This document shows, one piece after another, positions 1-6,917 of a stretch of 59,842 nt of DNA. The translations under genes and the position numbers were made by a program. The notes below the pieces were generated by a model. That model had not been told where the DNA came from. It searched no databases and was given only the letters and a program-made list of their open reading frames with translations. Source of the stretch: an uncultured Lachnospiraceae bacterium (GTDB taxonomy: Bacteria > Bacillota > Clostridia > Lachnospirales > Lachnospiraceae); NCBI GenBank assembly GCA_934418125.1, contig CAKRWT010000016.1, positions 1 to 59,842 of the forward strand, read 5' to 3'. Position 1 is the stretch's first letter, and each line of letters begins with the position of its first letter.

Positions 1-704
1 CATCTACAGTAACAGGTACCATCAATGAGAAGACAACCGGTGATGTATTGCATGTAGATACCCCACAGGGAGAAATGGAAATCAAATATGACGGCACCAC
101 CAATATCCAGTGCTCCGTTCTGGTTGCGAATAAAAATTATACAATCAGCTGCGCAAGAGGTTCTGACGCGTATATGCATGCACTTACCATTTCCGATGCG
201 CCGACTCAGAGCAGCACAACAGCAAATACCCAGGTCACAACAGGCAGTGGAAATACGGCAACGAACAATTTTACCGGAACCATTGCAAGTAATACAACAG
301 AAAGCGTTTTATATTTATCAACCCGGGATGGTGTGATGGAATTTAAAATAGACAGTGATGCAGACACCAGCAATGGATTTGTGAATGTTTCCGGCAACCG
401 TATGACAGTAGGTGCTTATCATGGCAGTGATGGTTACTGGCATGCGGTATCCACTACCGGTGATAAGGAAAGCAGTTCTGCCAGCATCAACACAGGCTCG
501 ACCATCACGGTAAGTGGAACTGTTGCCGGTAAATCCACAGAGAAGAAACTGTATCTGGATACGAATGGCGGAACCATGGAGCTTAAGCTGGATGCAGTCA
601 GAAGCCGTAATAATTTCAAAGTACTGACAGTGGGTAAGAAGATTACCGTAACCTGCGGATATGGCAGTGACGAATACTGGCATGCGTTAGATATTACAAA
701 ATAA
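1..704 (+). CDS. C-terminal part of a repetitive protein (5' end outside window)
   Basis: The reading frame is open from the first bases of the window (frame of position 3) to TAA at 702-704, so this is the 3' end of a longer gene. The visible part holds three imperfect repeats of about 70 residues. Each has a beta-strand-like first half containing a G-x-MEhK type stretch (GEMEIK, GVMEFK, GTMELK) and ends in a GSDxYWHA-like motif (GSDAYMHA, GSDGYWHA, GSDEYWHA). Ser/Thr-rich linkers separate the repeats. No cysteine pairs, sortase signal or membrane segment lies in the visible part, and the protein ends directly after the third repeat. I do not recognise the family. A secreted or wall-bound binding protein is plausible, but that is inference from composition only. 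Confidence 0.75.
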   Translation, partial: STVTGTINEKTTGDVLHVDTPQGEMEIKYDGTTNIQCSVLVANKNYTISCARGSDAYMHALTISDAPTQSSTTANTQVTTGSGNTATNNFTGTIASNTTESVLYLSTRDGVMEFKIDSDADTSNGFVNVSGNRMTVGAYHGSDGYWHAVSTTGDKESSSASINTGSTITVSGTVAGKSTEKKLYLDTNGGTMELKLDAVRSRNNFKVLTVGKKITVTCGYGSDEYWHALDITK

Positions 705-727
705 TCGGACTGGAAAGAAGAAAAGAG

Positions 728-763
728 CGGAGAGAAGACAGGAATGTTTTCTCTCTGTTTTTT
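728..763 (+). terminator. Rho-independent terminator of the repeat-protein gene
   Basis: A nine-pair stem (728-736 with 749-757) is followed by six T residues. It lies 24 bases after the stop codon of the upstream gene. Confidence 0.7.
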
Positions 764-777
764 GTATAAAGGAAACT

Positions 778-915
778 CGCTTGCACGGATGAAAACCATC
801 TCAGGTGCGCTTTCGCTCCACACAGAACACAGCGGTACATAAGTGGCTAAAGGACAGCCACTAAGTGCCTGTGTTCTGTAAGGACCCTTCGATTGGTTAT
901 TCATCTGCGCAAGCG
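778..915. repeat. Structured 138-bp repeat, copy 1
   Basis: The ends of this segment pair with each other (778-798 with about 894-915). Inside is a second long stem in which CAGAACACAG pairs with CTGTGTTCTG, enclosing GGTAC/GTGCC and a hairpin GTGGCT/AGCCAC. A small GCG-CTTT-CGC hairpin sits near the left side. A second copy at 53878-54016 has the same plan and nearly the same length, with different bases on both sides of several stems, so pairing rather than sequence seems conserved. It could be a small RNA gene, a regulatory leader or a MITE-like mobile repeat. It lies between a terminator and the PadR promoter. Confidence 0.7.
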
Positions 916-977
916 TAATATAAGACATAGAAGAGATATAGAGAGCATTAGATATAGTATATGAATATAAATATGTG

Positions 978-1041
978 TTGACAAACAATATTATATGGCA
1001 TATAGTATTAACAGAAACAATATTATACAACGTATAATATT
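978..1041 (+). promoter_or_regulatory. PadR-operon promoter with two palindromic operators
   Basis: TTGACA (978-983) and TATAGT (1001-1006) are 17 bases apart, a near-consensus vegetative promoter. An inverted repeat AATATTATAT-N3-ATATAGTATT (987-1009) covers the spacer and the -10 box. A perfect one, AATATTATAC-N3-GTATAATATT (1019-1041), lies just downstream. PadR proteins bind AT-rich inverted repeats and often repress their own gene, so these are the likely autoregulatory operators. Confidence 0.75.
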
Positions 1042-1119
1042 ATAAATAACAAGATAGCCGGCAATGAAAGGGTAGCATTTGTTATGAGATACGTAAAAAG
1101 CAGGAAAGGAGTATATCGC

Positions 1120-1446
1120 ATGGTTTTTAACACAGGAGCAGCACTTCTGGATGCTATAGTTCTGGCGGTTGTTTCCAGTGAGATGGAAGGCACGTATGGG
1201 TATAAGATTACACAGGAAGTACGACAGGTTATTGAGATTTCAGAGTCGACATTATATCCGGTGCTGAGACGGCTGCAGAAGGATGAATGTCTGGAAGTAT
1301 ATGATATGGAATGTGCGGGACGAAACCGCCGTTATTATAAAGTAACGGAGAAAGGCAGAGCACAGTTGAATCTGTACATTAGTGAATGGTATCGCTATTC
1401 CGCTAAATTGAACAGTATCTTTGAGGGAGGATTAAAACATGAGTAG
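1120..1446 (+). CDS. PadR family transcriptional regulator
   Basis: This 108-residue protein is a PadR-type winged-helix repressor. The N-terminal MVFNTGAALLDAIVLAVVS leads into the family signature around YGYKITQEV and ESTLYPVLRRLQKDE, followed by the wing with RNRRYYKVTEKGR. The start at 1120 is chosen because AGGAAAGGAG ends 8 bases before it and the protein then begins like other PadR members; an in-frame ATG at 1084 has no comparable site. It is the first gene of an operon, with its last 8 bases overlapping the HAAS-domain gene. Two inverted repeats at its promoter suggest autoregulation. PadR/DUF1700/DUF4097 operons are common in Firmicutes and are usually linked to membrane or envelope stress. 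The effector is unknown. Confidence 0.9.
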   Translation: MVFNTGAALLDAIVLAVVSSEMEGTYGYKITQEVRQVIEISESTLYPVLRRLQKDECLEVYDMECAGRNRRYYKVTEKGRAQLNLYISEWYRYSAKLNSIFEGGLKHE

Positions 1447-2197
1447 AGGAGAATTTATAGAACGTCTGAGACAACTGCTGCAGGACGTGCCACCGACGGA
1501 ACGGGAGGAAGCAATCCAGTATTATACGGATTACTTCGATGATGCAGGAGAGGAAAATGAGGCAGGTGTGATTGCTTCTTTAGGAAGTCCGGAAGAACTG
1601 GCAAAGGTAATCAAGGCTGGTTTAAATGACGGAGGAGCTGCCGGAGAGTTTACGGAGTCTGGCTTTGCAGGCTATGGCACCAGAGTGAAAGCAGAGGTGG
1701 CAGCTCCGGGCAGCATGGCACAACCGGAAAGTGAGGAAAAGAAAACAGAGAGCACAGACGATGCGCATACTTCCCATAACGGACAGGAAAGTACCGCTTC
1801 CAAGCCGGAGAAAAAGAAACTTTCCGGTGGGATAATAGCCTTGATAGTGATTGCTGTGATTCTTACTTTCCCTTTGTGGATTGGGATTGTAGCCGGTTTG
1901 TTTGGGATAGCTGTTGGACTTTTGGGCGGTTTGTTCGGAATCCTGGTAGGGGTGTTAGCCTGCGGCATCGCTTTAATTGTGGCGGGTGCAGTGGTTTTTG
2001 GTGTAGGAATTGCCACATTGGGTACATTGCCTCTTGGTGGGTTATGCCTCATCGGGGTATCTTTCCTGATTATAGCAGTAGGTATTCTGTTCTTCTGGCT
2101 GATGGTTCTGGGCTTTGGAAAAGTACTTCCCTGGGCGGTCAGAGGAATTGCAGCGTTGTTTCAGAAGCTTTTTCATAGAGGAGGTGCAACAGTATGA
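1439..2197 (+). CDS. HAAS domain (DUF1700) membrane protein
   Basis: The 252-residue protein begins with the HAAS/DUF1700 helical domain (about residues 1-65, with EFIERLRQLLQDVPPTEREEAIQYY and a later LGSPEELA turn). A charged, low-complexity linker follows, then several glycine-rich hydrophobic segments from about residue 128 to 240. HAAS domains occur next to PadR regulators and DUF4097 proteins and are thought to act in membrane-associated signalling, but the biochemical role is unsettled. The start overlaps the end of the PadR gene by 8 bases, and its stop overlaps the next start in an ATGA, so the three genes are translationally coupled. Confidence 0.85.
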   Translation: MSRGEFIERLRQLLQDVPPTEREEAIQYYTDYFDDAGEENEAGVIASLGSPEELAKVIKAGLNDGGAAGEFTESGFAGYGTRVKAEVAAPGSMAQPESEEKKTESTDDAHTSHNGQESTASKPEKKKLSGGIIALIVIAVILTFPLWIGIVAGLFGIAVGLLGGLFGILVGVLACGIALIVAGAVVFGVGIATLGTLPLGGLCLIGVSFLIIAVGILFFWLMVLGFGKVLPWAVRGIAALFQKLFHRGGATV

Positions 2198-3240
2198 AAA
2201 AATTTACAAAGGTGTGTCTGACAGCAGCAGCGGTTCTGGCAGTGCTGGGACTGGTACTATGTGGTGTATTTGGTGCCCTGGGCGGTTTCAGACAGTTAAG
2301 ACAAATCAATGACGGCACAATCTATTCACTGGTTCCGATAGCTTATTCCGGTACAGACGGGGACTGGAGCGAGTGGGACGAAGATTTTGAGGACATGGAA
2401 GAAGACTGGGATGACCTGGAGGACACAGAGGATATGGATGAGGACTGGGATGAAATGAATCTGGCAGATATGGAAGAAGCAGCAGGTTGGAATGCAGACC
2501 AGATAACGAAGCTGAATCTTTCCTTAAAGGCATGCTATCTGTCTATACAGCCATCGAAAGATGATAATATCTGCTTATCAGTTTCCGGGAACAAGGATGA
2601 AGTAAAGTATCGGATAGATGGAGAAACCCTTGTCATTAAGACAAGAAAAAAGGATAACTGGCTGCAGTATGTCAATATGAGACAGAACAATGCGAGAGTT
2701 GTACTGCAAATTCCTGAGGATAAGTACTTTGAGCAGTTGGATATGGAATTTGGTGCCGGAAAAATCAAAAGCATGGCATTGCAGGCAGATGACATGGAGA
2801 TAGAGCTTGGTGCCGGAAAATGTGACATAGAAGGACTGAGTGCAGAGAAAATGGATTTATCCATCGGAGCAGGTAAAATGACAATAGGAAGTCTGAAGGC
2901 ACATAAGGCAGCGATTGACCTGGGAGCTGGAGAGATGAGCGTTAAAGAGGTTGTAATTCCGGAGAAGCTGGATGTAGAGATTGGCATGGGAAATGCAGTG
3001 ATAGAGGGAAGTGTTACCGGTAAGATGACGGCTGAATGTGGCATGGGAAGCTTACAACTGCAGTTGGATGATTCAGAAAAGGCTCATAATTACAGCATAG
3101 ACTGTGCGATGGGAAATGTGACCATAGGAAACATGAATTACAGTGGCATGGCAGCATCGAAGGAGATTAATAATGATGCAGACAGCAAATTTGACATTAG
3201 CTGTGCGATGGGAAATGTGAGTCTTCGGTTTGCGGAGTAA
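2194..3240 (+). CDS. DUF4097 family beta-strand repeat protein, membrane-anchored
   Basis: A single N-terminal hydrophobic segment (about residues 8-30) is followed by a very acidic stretch (about 52-92, rich in Asp, Glu and Trp). A DUF4097-type domain then runs to residue 348, with repeated strands such as LGAGKCDIEG, IGAGKMTIGS, LGAGEMSVKE, IGMGNAVIEG and CAMGNVTIGN, the pattern of a right-handed beta-solenoid. The family is common in PadR/DUF1700 operons and probably acts outside the membrane; its ligand is unknown. The acidic region could bind cations. The start shares the ATGA with the upstream stop. Confidence is high for the family and low for function. Confidence 0.85.
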   Translation: MKKFTKVCLTAAAVLAVLGLVLCGVFGALGGFRQLRQINDGTIYSLVPIAYSGTDGDWSEWDEDFEDMEEDWDDLEDTEDMDEDWDEMNLADMEEAAGWNADQITKLNLSLKACYLSIQPSKDDNICLSVSGNKDEVKYRIDGETLVIKTRKKDNWLQYVNMRQNNARVVLQIPEDKYFEQLDMEFGAGKIKSMALQADDMEIELGAGKCDIEGLSAEKMDLSIGAGKMTIGSLKAHKAAIDLGAGEMSVKEVVIPEKLDVEIGMGNAVIEGSVTGKMTAECGMGSLQLQLDDSEKAHNYSIDCAMGNVTIGNMNYSGMAASKEINNDADSKFDISCAMGNVSLRFAE

Positions 3241-3260
3241 GCAGATGCCAGAGAATATCT

Positions 3261-3338
3261 GGAACCATAGAAGTCATGGAAAAGAACAGAGGCTGTTCGG
3301 AAATCATGAAAGTTATGGAAAAATAACAGAATCTGTTT
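3261..3338. repeat. Imperfect tandem repeat of about 39 bp
   Basis: Two adjacent units (3261-3298 and 3299-3338) share the pattern GGAA-N-CAT-GAAG/AAAG-T-ATGGAAAA-AACAGA-CTGTT. An incidental reading frame of 31 codons from 3245 covers both, but it has no ribosome binding site. The repeat lies in the gap between the DUF4097 and PspC genes. Confidence 0.5.
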
Positions 3339-3423
3339 AGAAAGAAGTAAGAATAGGGAAAGGTAAGCATGCTAACATACAAACATGCAGGGGAAACAAC
3401 CCAAAAGAGAGGAGAAAATAGAT

Positions 3424-3633
3424 ATGAATAACGATTATAAGAAATTAGTACGTTCCAAAACAAACAGAACTTTTTGCGGAGTATGCGGAGGGATTGGTGA
3501 ATACCTCAATGTAGACCCGACCCTGGTAAGATTAATCTGGCTGTTATGCTCCATCGCCAGTCTGGGAACCGGTCTAATCGTCTACATCATTGCCGCCCTG
3601 ATAATTCCGGAAGATAATAGTATTGTCGGATAG
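3424..3633 (+). CDS. PspC domain protein
   Basis: This 69-residue protein is essentially one PspC domain. A basic start (KKLVRSKTNR) precedes FCGVCGGIGEYLNVDPTLVRLIW and one hydrophobic helix ending in IIPE, all hallmarks of PspC. PspC proteins are small inner-membrane proteins tied to envelope-stress responses; in Firmicutes they often sit beside PadR/DUF1700/DUF4097 genes, as here. The ATG at 3424 is preceded by GAGAGGAGAAA. A 183-base gap separates it from the upstream operon, so it may be co-transcribed or separate. A strong terminator follows. Confidence 0.9.
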   Translation: MNNDYKKLVRSKTNRTFCGVCGGIGEYLNVDPTLVRLIWLLCSIASLGTGLIVYIIAALIIPEDNSIVG

Positions 3634-3654
3634 GAAAAACAACATAAGTGTAAA

Positions 3655-3700
3655 CAGAAAGGTGAGTACCCGGAAACGGATACTCACCTTTCTGTTTTGT
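3655..3700. terminator. Bidirectional terminator between pspC-like gene and ECF S component
   Basis: A long stem (3655-3672 with 3677-3694) with a GAAA tetraloop is followed by TGTTTTGTTT. It separates convergent genes ending at 3633 and 3708 and can serve both strands. Confidence 0.85.
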
Positions 3701-3707
3701 TTATCAC

Positions 3708-4304
3708 TTAGTTTTCTTTTTTCTGACCGATAGTAAAGAACAGGTTTGACTTTTTCAAGGCAGGGCGAAGTGCCATATATACTGCTACCGATACAATAGT
3801 AGAAGTAACGGCATTGATAGAAGTGGAAGCAACATTCCATGCCAGTGTCAGCTCAGCAGCGGGCTTGCCTAAGATAACTAACTTATAGAAGTAGCCTACA
3901 AGCGGGTCAAAGATGACATTGAATAAAAGACCACCGATAGCTGCCAGAATAGTCCATTTTAAGACCTTTTTGTTATCGGTTTCTGTGCTGATATGTCCTA
4001 ATTTGTGGGCAATCAGACCGGTAATCAGACCGATACAGAACTTTAAGATAAAAGTCTTAGGAGCATATACCACATAGACAGGGTCGAAGATATCGCCAAT
4101 AGTCATACCGATGGCACCGCCAAGCCCACCATAGACACCACCTAACAGCAGGGCACCCAGTACACAGACTGCATTGCCAAGATGGATAGAAGTGGCATCG
4201 CCGCCAGGCAGCGGAATCTTAATCTGCAGGAACGTAAACACTACATAAGACAGGGCGGCAAAGATGCCGGTAAATACGATTTTGAGTAACTTTTCATTTT
4301 TCAT
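3708..4304 (-). CDS. ECF-type transporter S component (vitamin/cofactor uptake)
   Basis: A 198-residue integral membrane protein with about six hydrophobic segments. The family features visible are the N-terminal TGIFAALSYVVFTFLQIKIP, the conserved HLGNAVCVLGALLLGGVYGGLGGAIGMTIGD block and a YAPKTFILKF segment. S components bind the vitamin and pair with the shared EcfA/A'/T module, which is not in this window, so it probably uses a general ECF module encoded elsewhere. The ligand (riboflavin, pantothenate, pyridoxine or other) cannot be told here, and I see no known riboswitch upstream. The start at 4304 fits a GAGGATT ribosome binding site; the frame stays open upstream but without family residues. 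Its leader resembles that of the MATE gene. Confidence 0.85.
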   Translation of the reverse strand: MKNEKLLKIVFTGIFAALSYVVFTFLQIKIPLPGGDATSIHLGNAVCVLGALLLGGVYGGLGGAIGMTIGDIFDPVYVVYAPKTFILKFCIGLITGLIAHKLGHISTETDNKKVLKWTILAAIGGLLFNVIFDPLVGYFYKLVILGKPAAELTLAWNVASTSINAVTSTIVSVAVYMALRPALKKSNLFFTIGQKKEN

Positions 4305-4607
4305 AACAATCCTCATTTCTGCACACGCGTTTATTAGTAATCGGAAATACTCTGGAAATCCTCTATTTCCTAATACTTTGATATGATTAGTATTATACTG
4401 CTTGCTGGTATGATAAAAAGTACCAATTTGAGTTTTTTTCATAATACCAGATTATGGCGACGGTAAAATTTTACGGAGAGCTTAGATTGATTTTTCCATA
4501 TTGCAGTTTAAACTGTGTAATGTTAAAATAATAACAGAAAAATGAGTATAAAGAGTATAAATAGGAGGTTGCAGGCATGGGGATGTCTGTAACAATGTGA
4601 GGGTATT
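4305..4607. other. Divergent intergenic region between ECF S component and HD-GYP gene
   Basis: The 303 bases hold the leader of the minus-strand transporter, including a stretch (4305-4328) almost identical in reverse complement to the RBS region of the MATE gene. Toward the other side is the promoter of the HD-GYP gene. A -10-like TATAAT on the minus strand near 4394 may serve the transporter, but I found no convincing -35. No coding signal is visible. Confidence 0.5.
4501..4529 (+). promoter_or_regulatory. Promoter of the HD-GYP membrane protein
   Basis: TTGCAG (4501-4506) and TAAAAT (4524-4529) are 17 bases apart, about 80 bases before the gene. This is a reasonable vegetative promoter by inspection only. 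Confidence 0.5.
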
Positions 4608-6578
4608 ATGACAAGTTATTGTATCTGGTATGGTCTGGCAGCAATATGTGCATTAGGGTGTGCTGCATATACCCGCCAGCAAAGTGATAAAATGAGTCTG
4701 CTTTTAGGGAAACTGTATGTTTCCGTGGCAGCAGTGAACTTGCTTTATTTATTAGAAAGAGTCTATGCGGATGCTTACCAAAAGGCAGAGATTTTTAACT
4801 GTTTGTTTTTGGTGGCAGTGGATTTGCTGTTATTTGCACTGCTCCGGTATATTGTGGAATTTACAGAACCGAAAACAGCACCGACAAAAGGAAAGAAAAA
4901 TCTGCTTTGGGGGTTATTGGTACTGCTGTGCATGGATGTCTTACTTCGATTGCTTGATGGGAAACATAGCTTCTATCTGCACATGGCATTCTGTTGTTGC
5001 CTGTTAGGCAGCATGCTCTATTTCCTGATTAAAAAGATATATATGATTCCGAGAGTTTACAGAGGACGTTACTATGTAATGCTTGGAATATTAGGAATCC
5101 TGGCAGCAGCCAATGTGTTTTGCCTGATGGAAGCGACACCGCTGCGAGAAAACGTTTCACTTATCCTGATGGGCTGTCTGTGCCCAATGCTATATTGGAA
5201 TACTTTTGATTACACGTCGAAGAGTTCCCTGAACACAACCAGGAAGATGATTCTGGAATATATGGGTGCCCCTATGATACTCTTTGATTATGAGGGATAT
5301 GTGGCGGACAGTAACAGGGATATGCGGGTATTGTTTCCAATCTTAAATAATAAGGAAAGAAAAATCAGCATGATGGACTTCCTGCAGATTGGTGCTTTTA
5401 AAGAGCTGCAGAATACCGAGCAGGACCAGATATTTGAATGGAATTATACTTCGGTGCTTGGTAACAGACCATACCAGTGTAATTTTAACTGCCTGAAAGA
5501 TGAAAAAGGACGTGTGATAGGGCATCTTCTTATTATGCGTAATATGGAAGAACAGAGAGATATGCTGACCCAGCTGCATTCCAAACAGAATTTCTTTACG
5601 AGGATGGACAAGATTGCGCAACAGGGAGTATATCCGATTACGGTGGCTATCTGTAATGCCAATGGCATTGGTTTGATAAATGATGTGTTTGGCTGGAATA
5701 AGGGAAATGAAATGATTCGGCTGACGGCAGACCTTTTGCGGGAGAATCTGCCCAAGAACACAGAACTGGCGCGTATGGAAGATGGCAATATCGCAGCAGG
5801 TTTTGTACAGGTGGAACAGGAATATGCCATCCGGTTATTTGAAAATGTAAGAGAGAAATACAGCCAGGCGAATGATACGGGCATAGAGTCTGATTTAGAG
5901 TATGGGATTGCTGTGGTACGGGATAGCAGCAAGAGTATCCAGCAGGCAGTCAGGGAGGCAGCGGAAAGTCTTCGTACCAAGAAACTGATGAATGAAACGT
6001 CTAACAAGAGTTCTCTTTTGGATTCGCTTACGCAGACGCTCACAGAGAGTGATTATGAGACAGAAGAGCATGTGGAACGTACGAAAGAGATGGCGGTAAA
6101 GCTGGGCAGAGCCTTACATCTGTCAGATGGCGAGCTGGGTAAGCTGGCACTATTGGCGGTGTTACATGACATTGGTAAGATAGCTATTCCACAGACAATC
6201 TTATTAAAACCGGGCAAGCTGACAGACGAAGAATGGGAAGTGATGAAATCCCATGCAGAAAAAGGATTTCGGATTGCCAGTGCTTCGAAAGAGCTGCGAC
6301 CGATTGCCGATTATATTCTGCATCATCATGAGAGATGGGATGGAAAAGGGTATCCTGGTGGTCTGGAGGGTGAGAGTATTCCATTGTTGTCCAGAATTAT
6401 TACGGTGGTAGATTCCCATGATGTAATGGTACATGACAGACCATACCATAAAGCAATGAGTGAGGAAGATGCGGAGAAGGAATTAGTCCGATGTGCCGGG
6501 ACACAGTTTGACCCGCATATTGTAGAGGTGTTCCTGGAGGTATTGAAGCATAATACAGAAGGAAAGAAAACAGAGTGA
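4608..6578 (+). CDS. Membrane-bound HD-GYP c-di-GMP phosphodiesterase with degenerate GGDEF
   Basis: Domains in this 656-residue protein: seven or so membrane helices (about 1-205), a PAS-like region (about 215-320), a GGDEF-fold domain (about 335-460) whose active-site loop reads RMEDGN instead of RxGGDEF, and a C-terminal HD-GYP domain. The last has HDIGK near residue 520, HHHERWDGKGYPGG near 568 and VVDSHD later, so the metal ligands of an active c-di-GMP phosphodiesterase look intact. The GGDEF part is predicted to be inactive and may be regulatory. It probably converts a membrane or intracellular signal into lower c-di-GMP. A second HD-GYP and a PilZ protein lie near 21-22.6 kb. Confidence 0.88.
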   Translation: MTSYCIWYGLAAICALGCAAYTRQQSDKMSLLLGKLYVSVAAVNLLYLLERVYADAYQKAEIFNCLFLVAVDLLLFALLRYIVEFTEPKTAPTKGKKNLLWGLLVLLCMDVLLRLLDGKHSFYLHMAFCCCLLGSMLYFLIKKIYMIPRVYRGRYYVMLGILGILAAANVFCLMEATPLRENVSLILMGCLCPMLYWNTFDYTSKSSLNTTRKMILEYMGAPMILFDYEGYVADSNRDMRVLFPILNNKERKISMMDFLQIGAFKELQNTEQDQIFEWNYTSVLGNRPYQCNFNCLKDEKGRVIGHLLIMRNMEEQRDMLTQLHSKQNFFTRMDKIAQQGVYPITVAICNANGIGLINDVFGWNKGNEMIRLTADLLRENLPKNTELARMEDGNIAAGFVQVEQEYAIRLFENVREKYSQANDTGIESDLEYGIAVVRDSSKSIQQAVREAAESLRTKKLMNETSNKSSLLDSLTQTLTESDYETEEHVERTKEMAVKLGRALHLSDGELGKLALLAVLHDIGKIAIPQTILLKPGKLTDEEWEVMKSHAEKGFRIASASKELRPIADYILHHHERWDGKGYPGGLEGESIPLLSRIITVVDSHDVMVHDRPYHKAMSEEDAEKELVRCAGTQFDPHIVEVFLEVLKHNTEGKKTE

Positions 6579-6627
6579 GGGAATGGTTATGCCTGAAAAT
6601 AAATTAGGACTTACCAAAGTTTTATAT

Positions 6628-6655
6628 TTGACTTTTCTCAAAAAATAAATATAAT
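6628..6655 (+). promoter_or_regulatory. Promoter of the MATE transcript
   Basis: TTGACT (6628-6633) and TATAAT (6650-6655) are 16 bases apart. Transcription would begin near 6662, right before the first terminator-like hairpin and about 255 bases before the MATE start codon. Confidence 0.7.
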
Positions 6656-6665
6656 AATTATCAGA

Positions 6666-6787
6666 CGAGTAGCAAACTAGCGTAAATCCAGTTTTGCTGC
6701 TCGTTTTTTATTTTATATAATGCCATTAAAAAGTGTGTAGCTTATCAGCGTAAGTCCAACTTATACGATAAGTGCGCACTTTTTTTG
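6666..6787 (+). terminator. Two tandem terminator-like hairpins at the start of the MATE leader
   Basis: Hairpin 1 pairs 6666-6678 with 6690-6703 and is followed by TTTTTT. Hairpin 2 pairs about 6730-6746 with 6767-6782 and is followed by a T run. Both contain GTAGC in the left arm and the motif AGCGTAA(A/G)TCC in or at the loop. Because a promoter lies just upstream, these are probably attenuators or small RNAs in the MATE leader, although they could also end transcription of the HD-GYP gene. Confidence 0.6.
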
Positions 6788-6808
6788 TGCAGGAAAACGA
6801 GGAGGATA

Positions 6809-6917
6809 GTGTGAAAAATCCATATAGGAGAGATTTTTCACACACGAGATTTGTGTCTGCGCGCACTTGACACAAACTCGGCATGCGCAAAGAGCGTGCG
6901 CAGAAATGAGGATTAAG
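6809..6917 (+). promoter_or_regulatory. Three further leader hairpins upstream of the MATE gene
   Basis: A perfect 12-pair stem (GTGTGAAAAATC 6809-6820 with 6832-6843) is followed by a 12-pair stem with one bulge (6845-6857 with 6869-6880) and a short stem (6881-6888 with 6894-6901). The last directly borders the ribosome binding site GAGGA, so folding could control translation initiation. Confidence 0.55.

Noticed and set aside
3245..3340. Short reading frame of 31 codons upstream of the PspC gene
   Set aside because: It has no ribosome binding site and is made of the imperfect 39-bp repeat. It looks incidental.
4305..4440. A vitamin riboswitch before the ECF S component
   Set aside because: I could not find the conserved core of FMN, TPP, cobalamin or other known classes. 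Only a general leader and the shared RBS block are visible.
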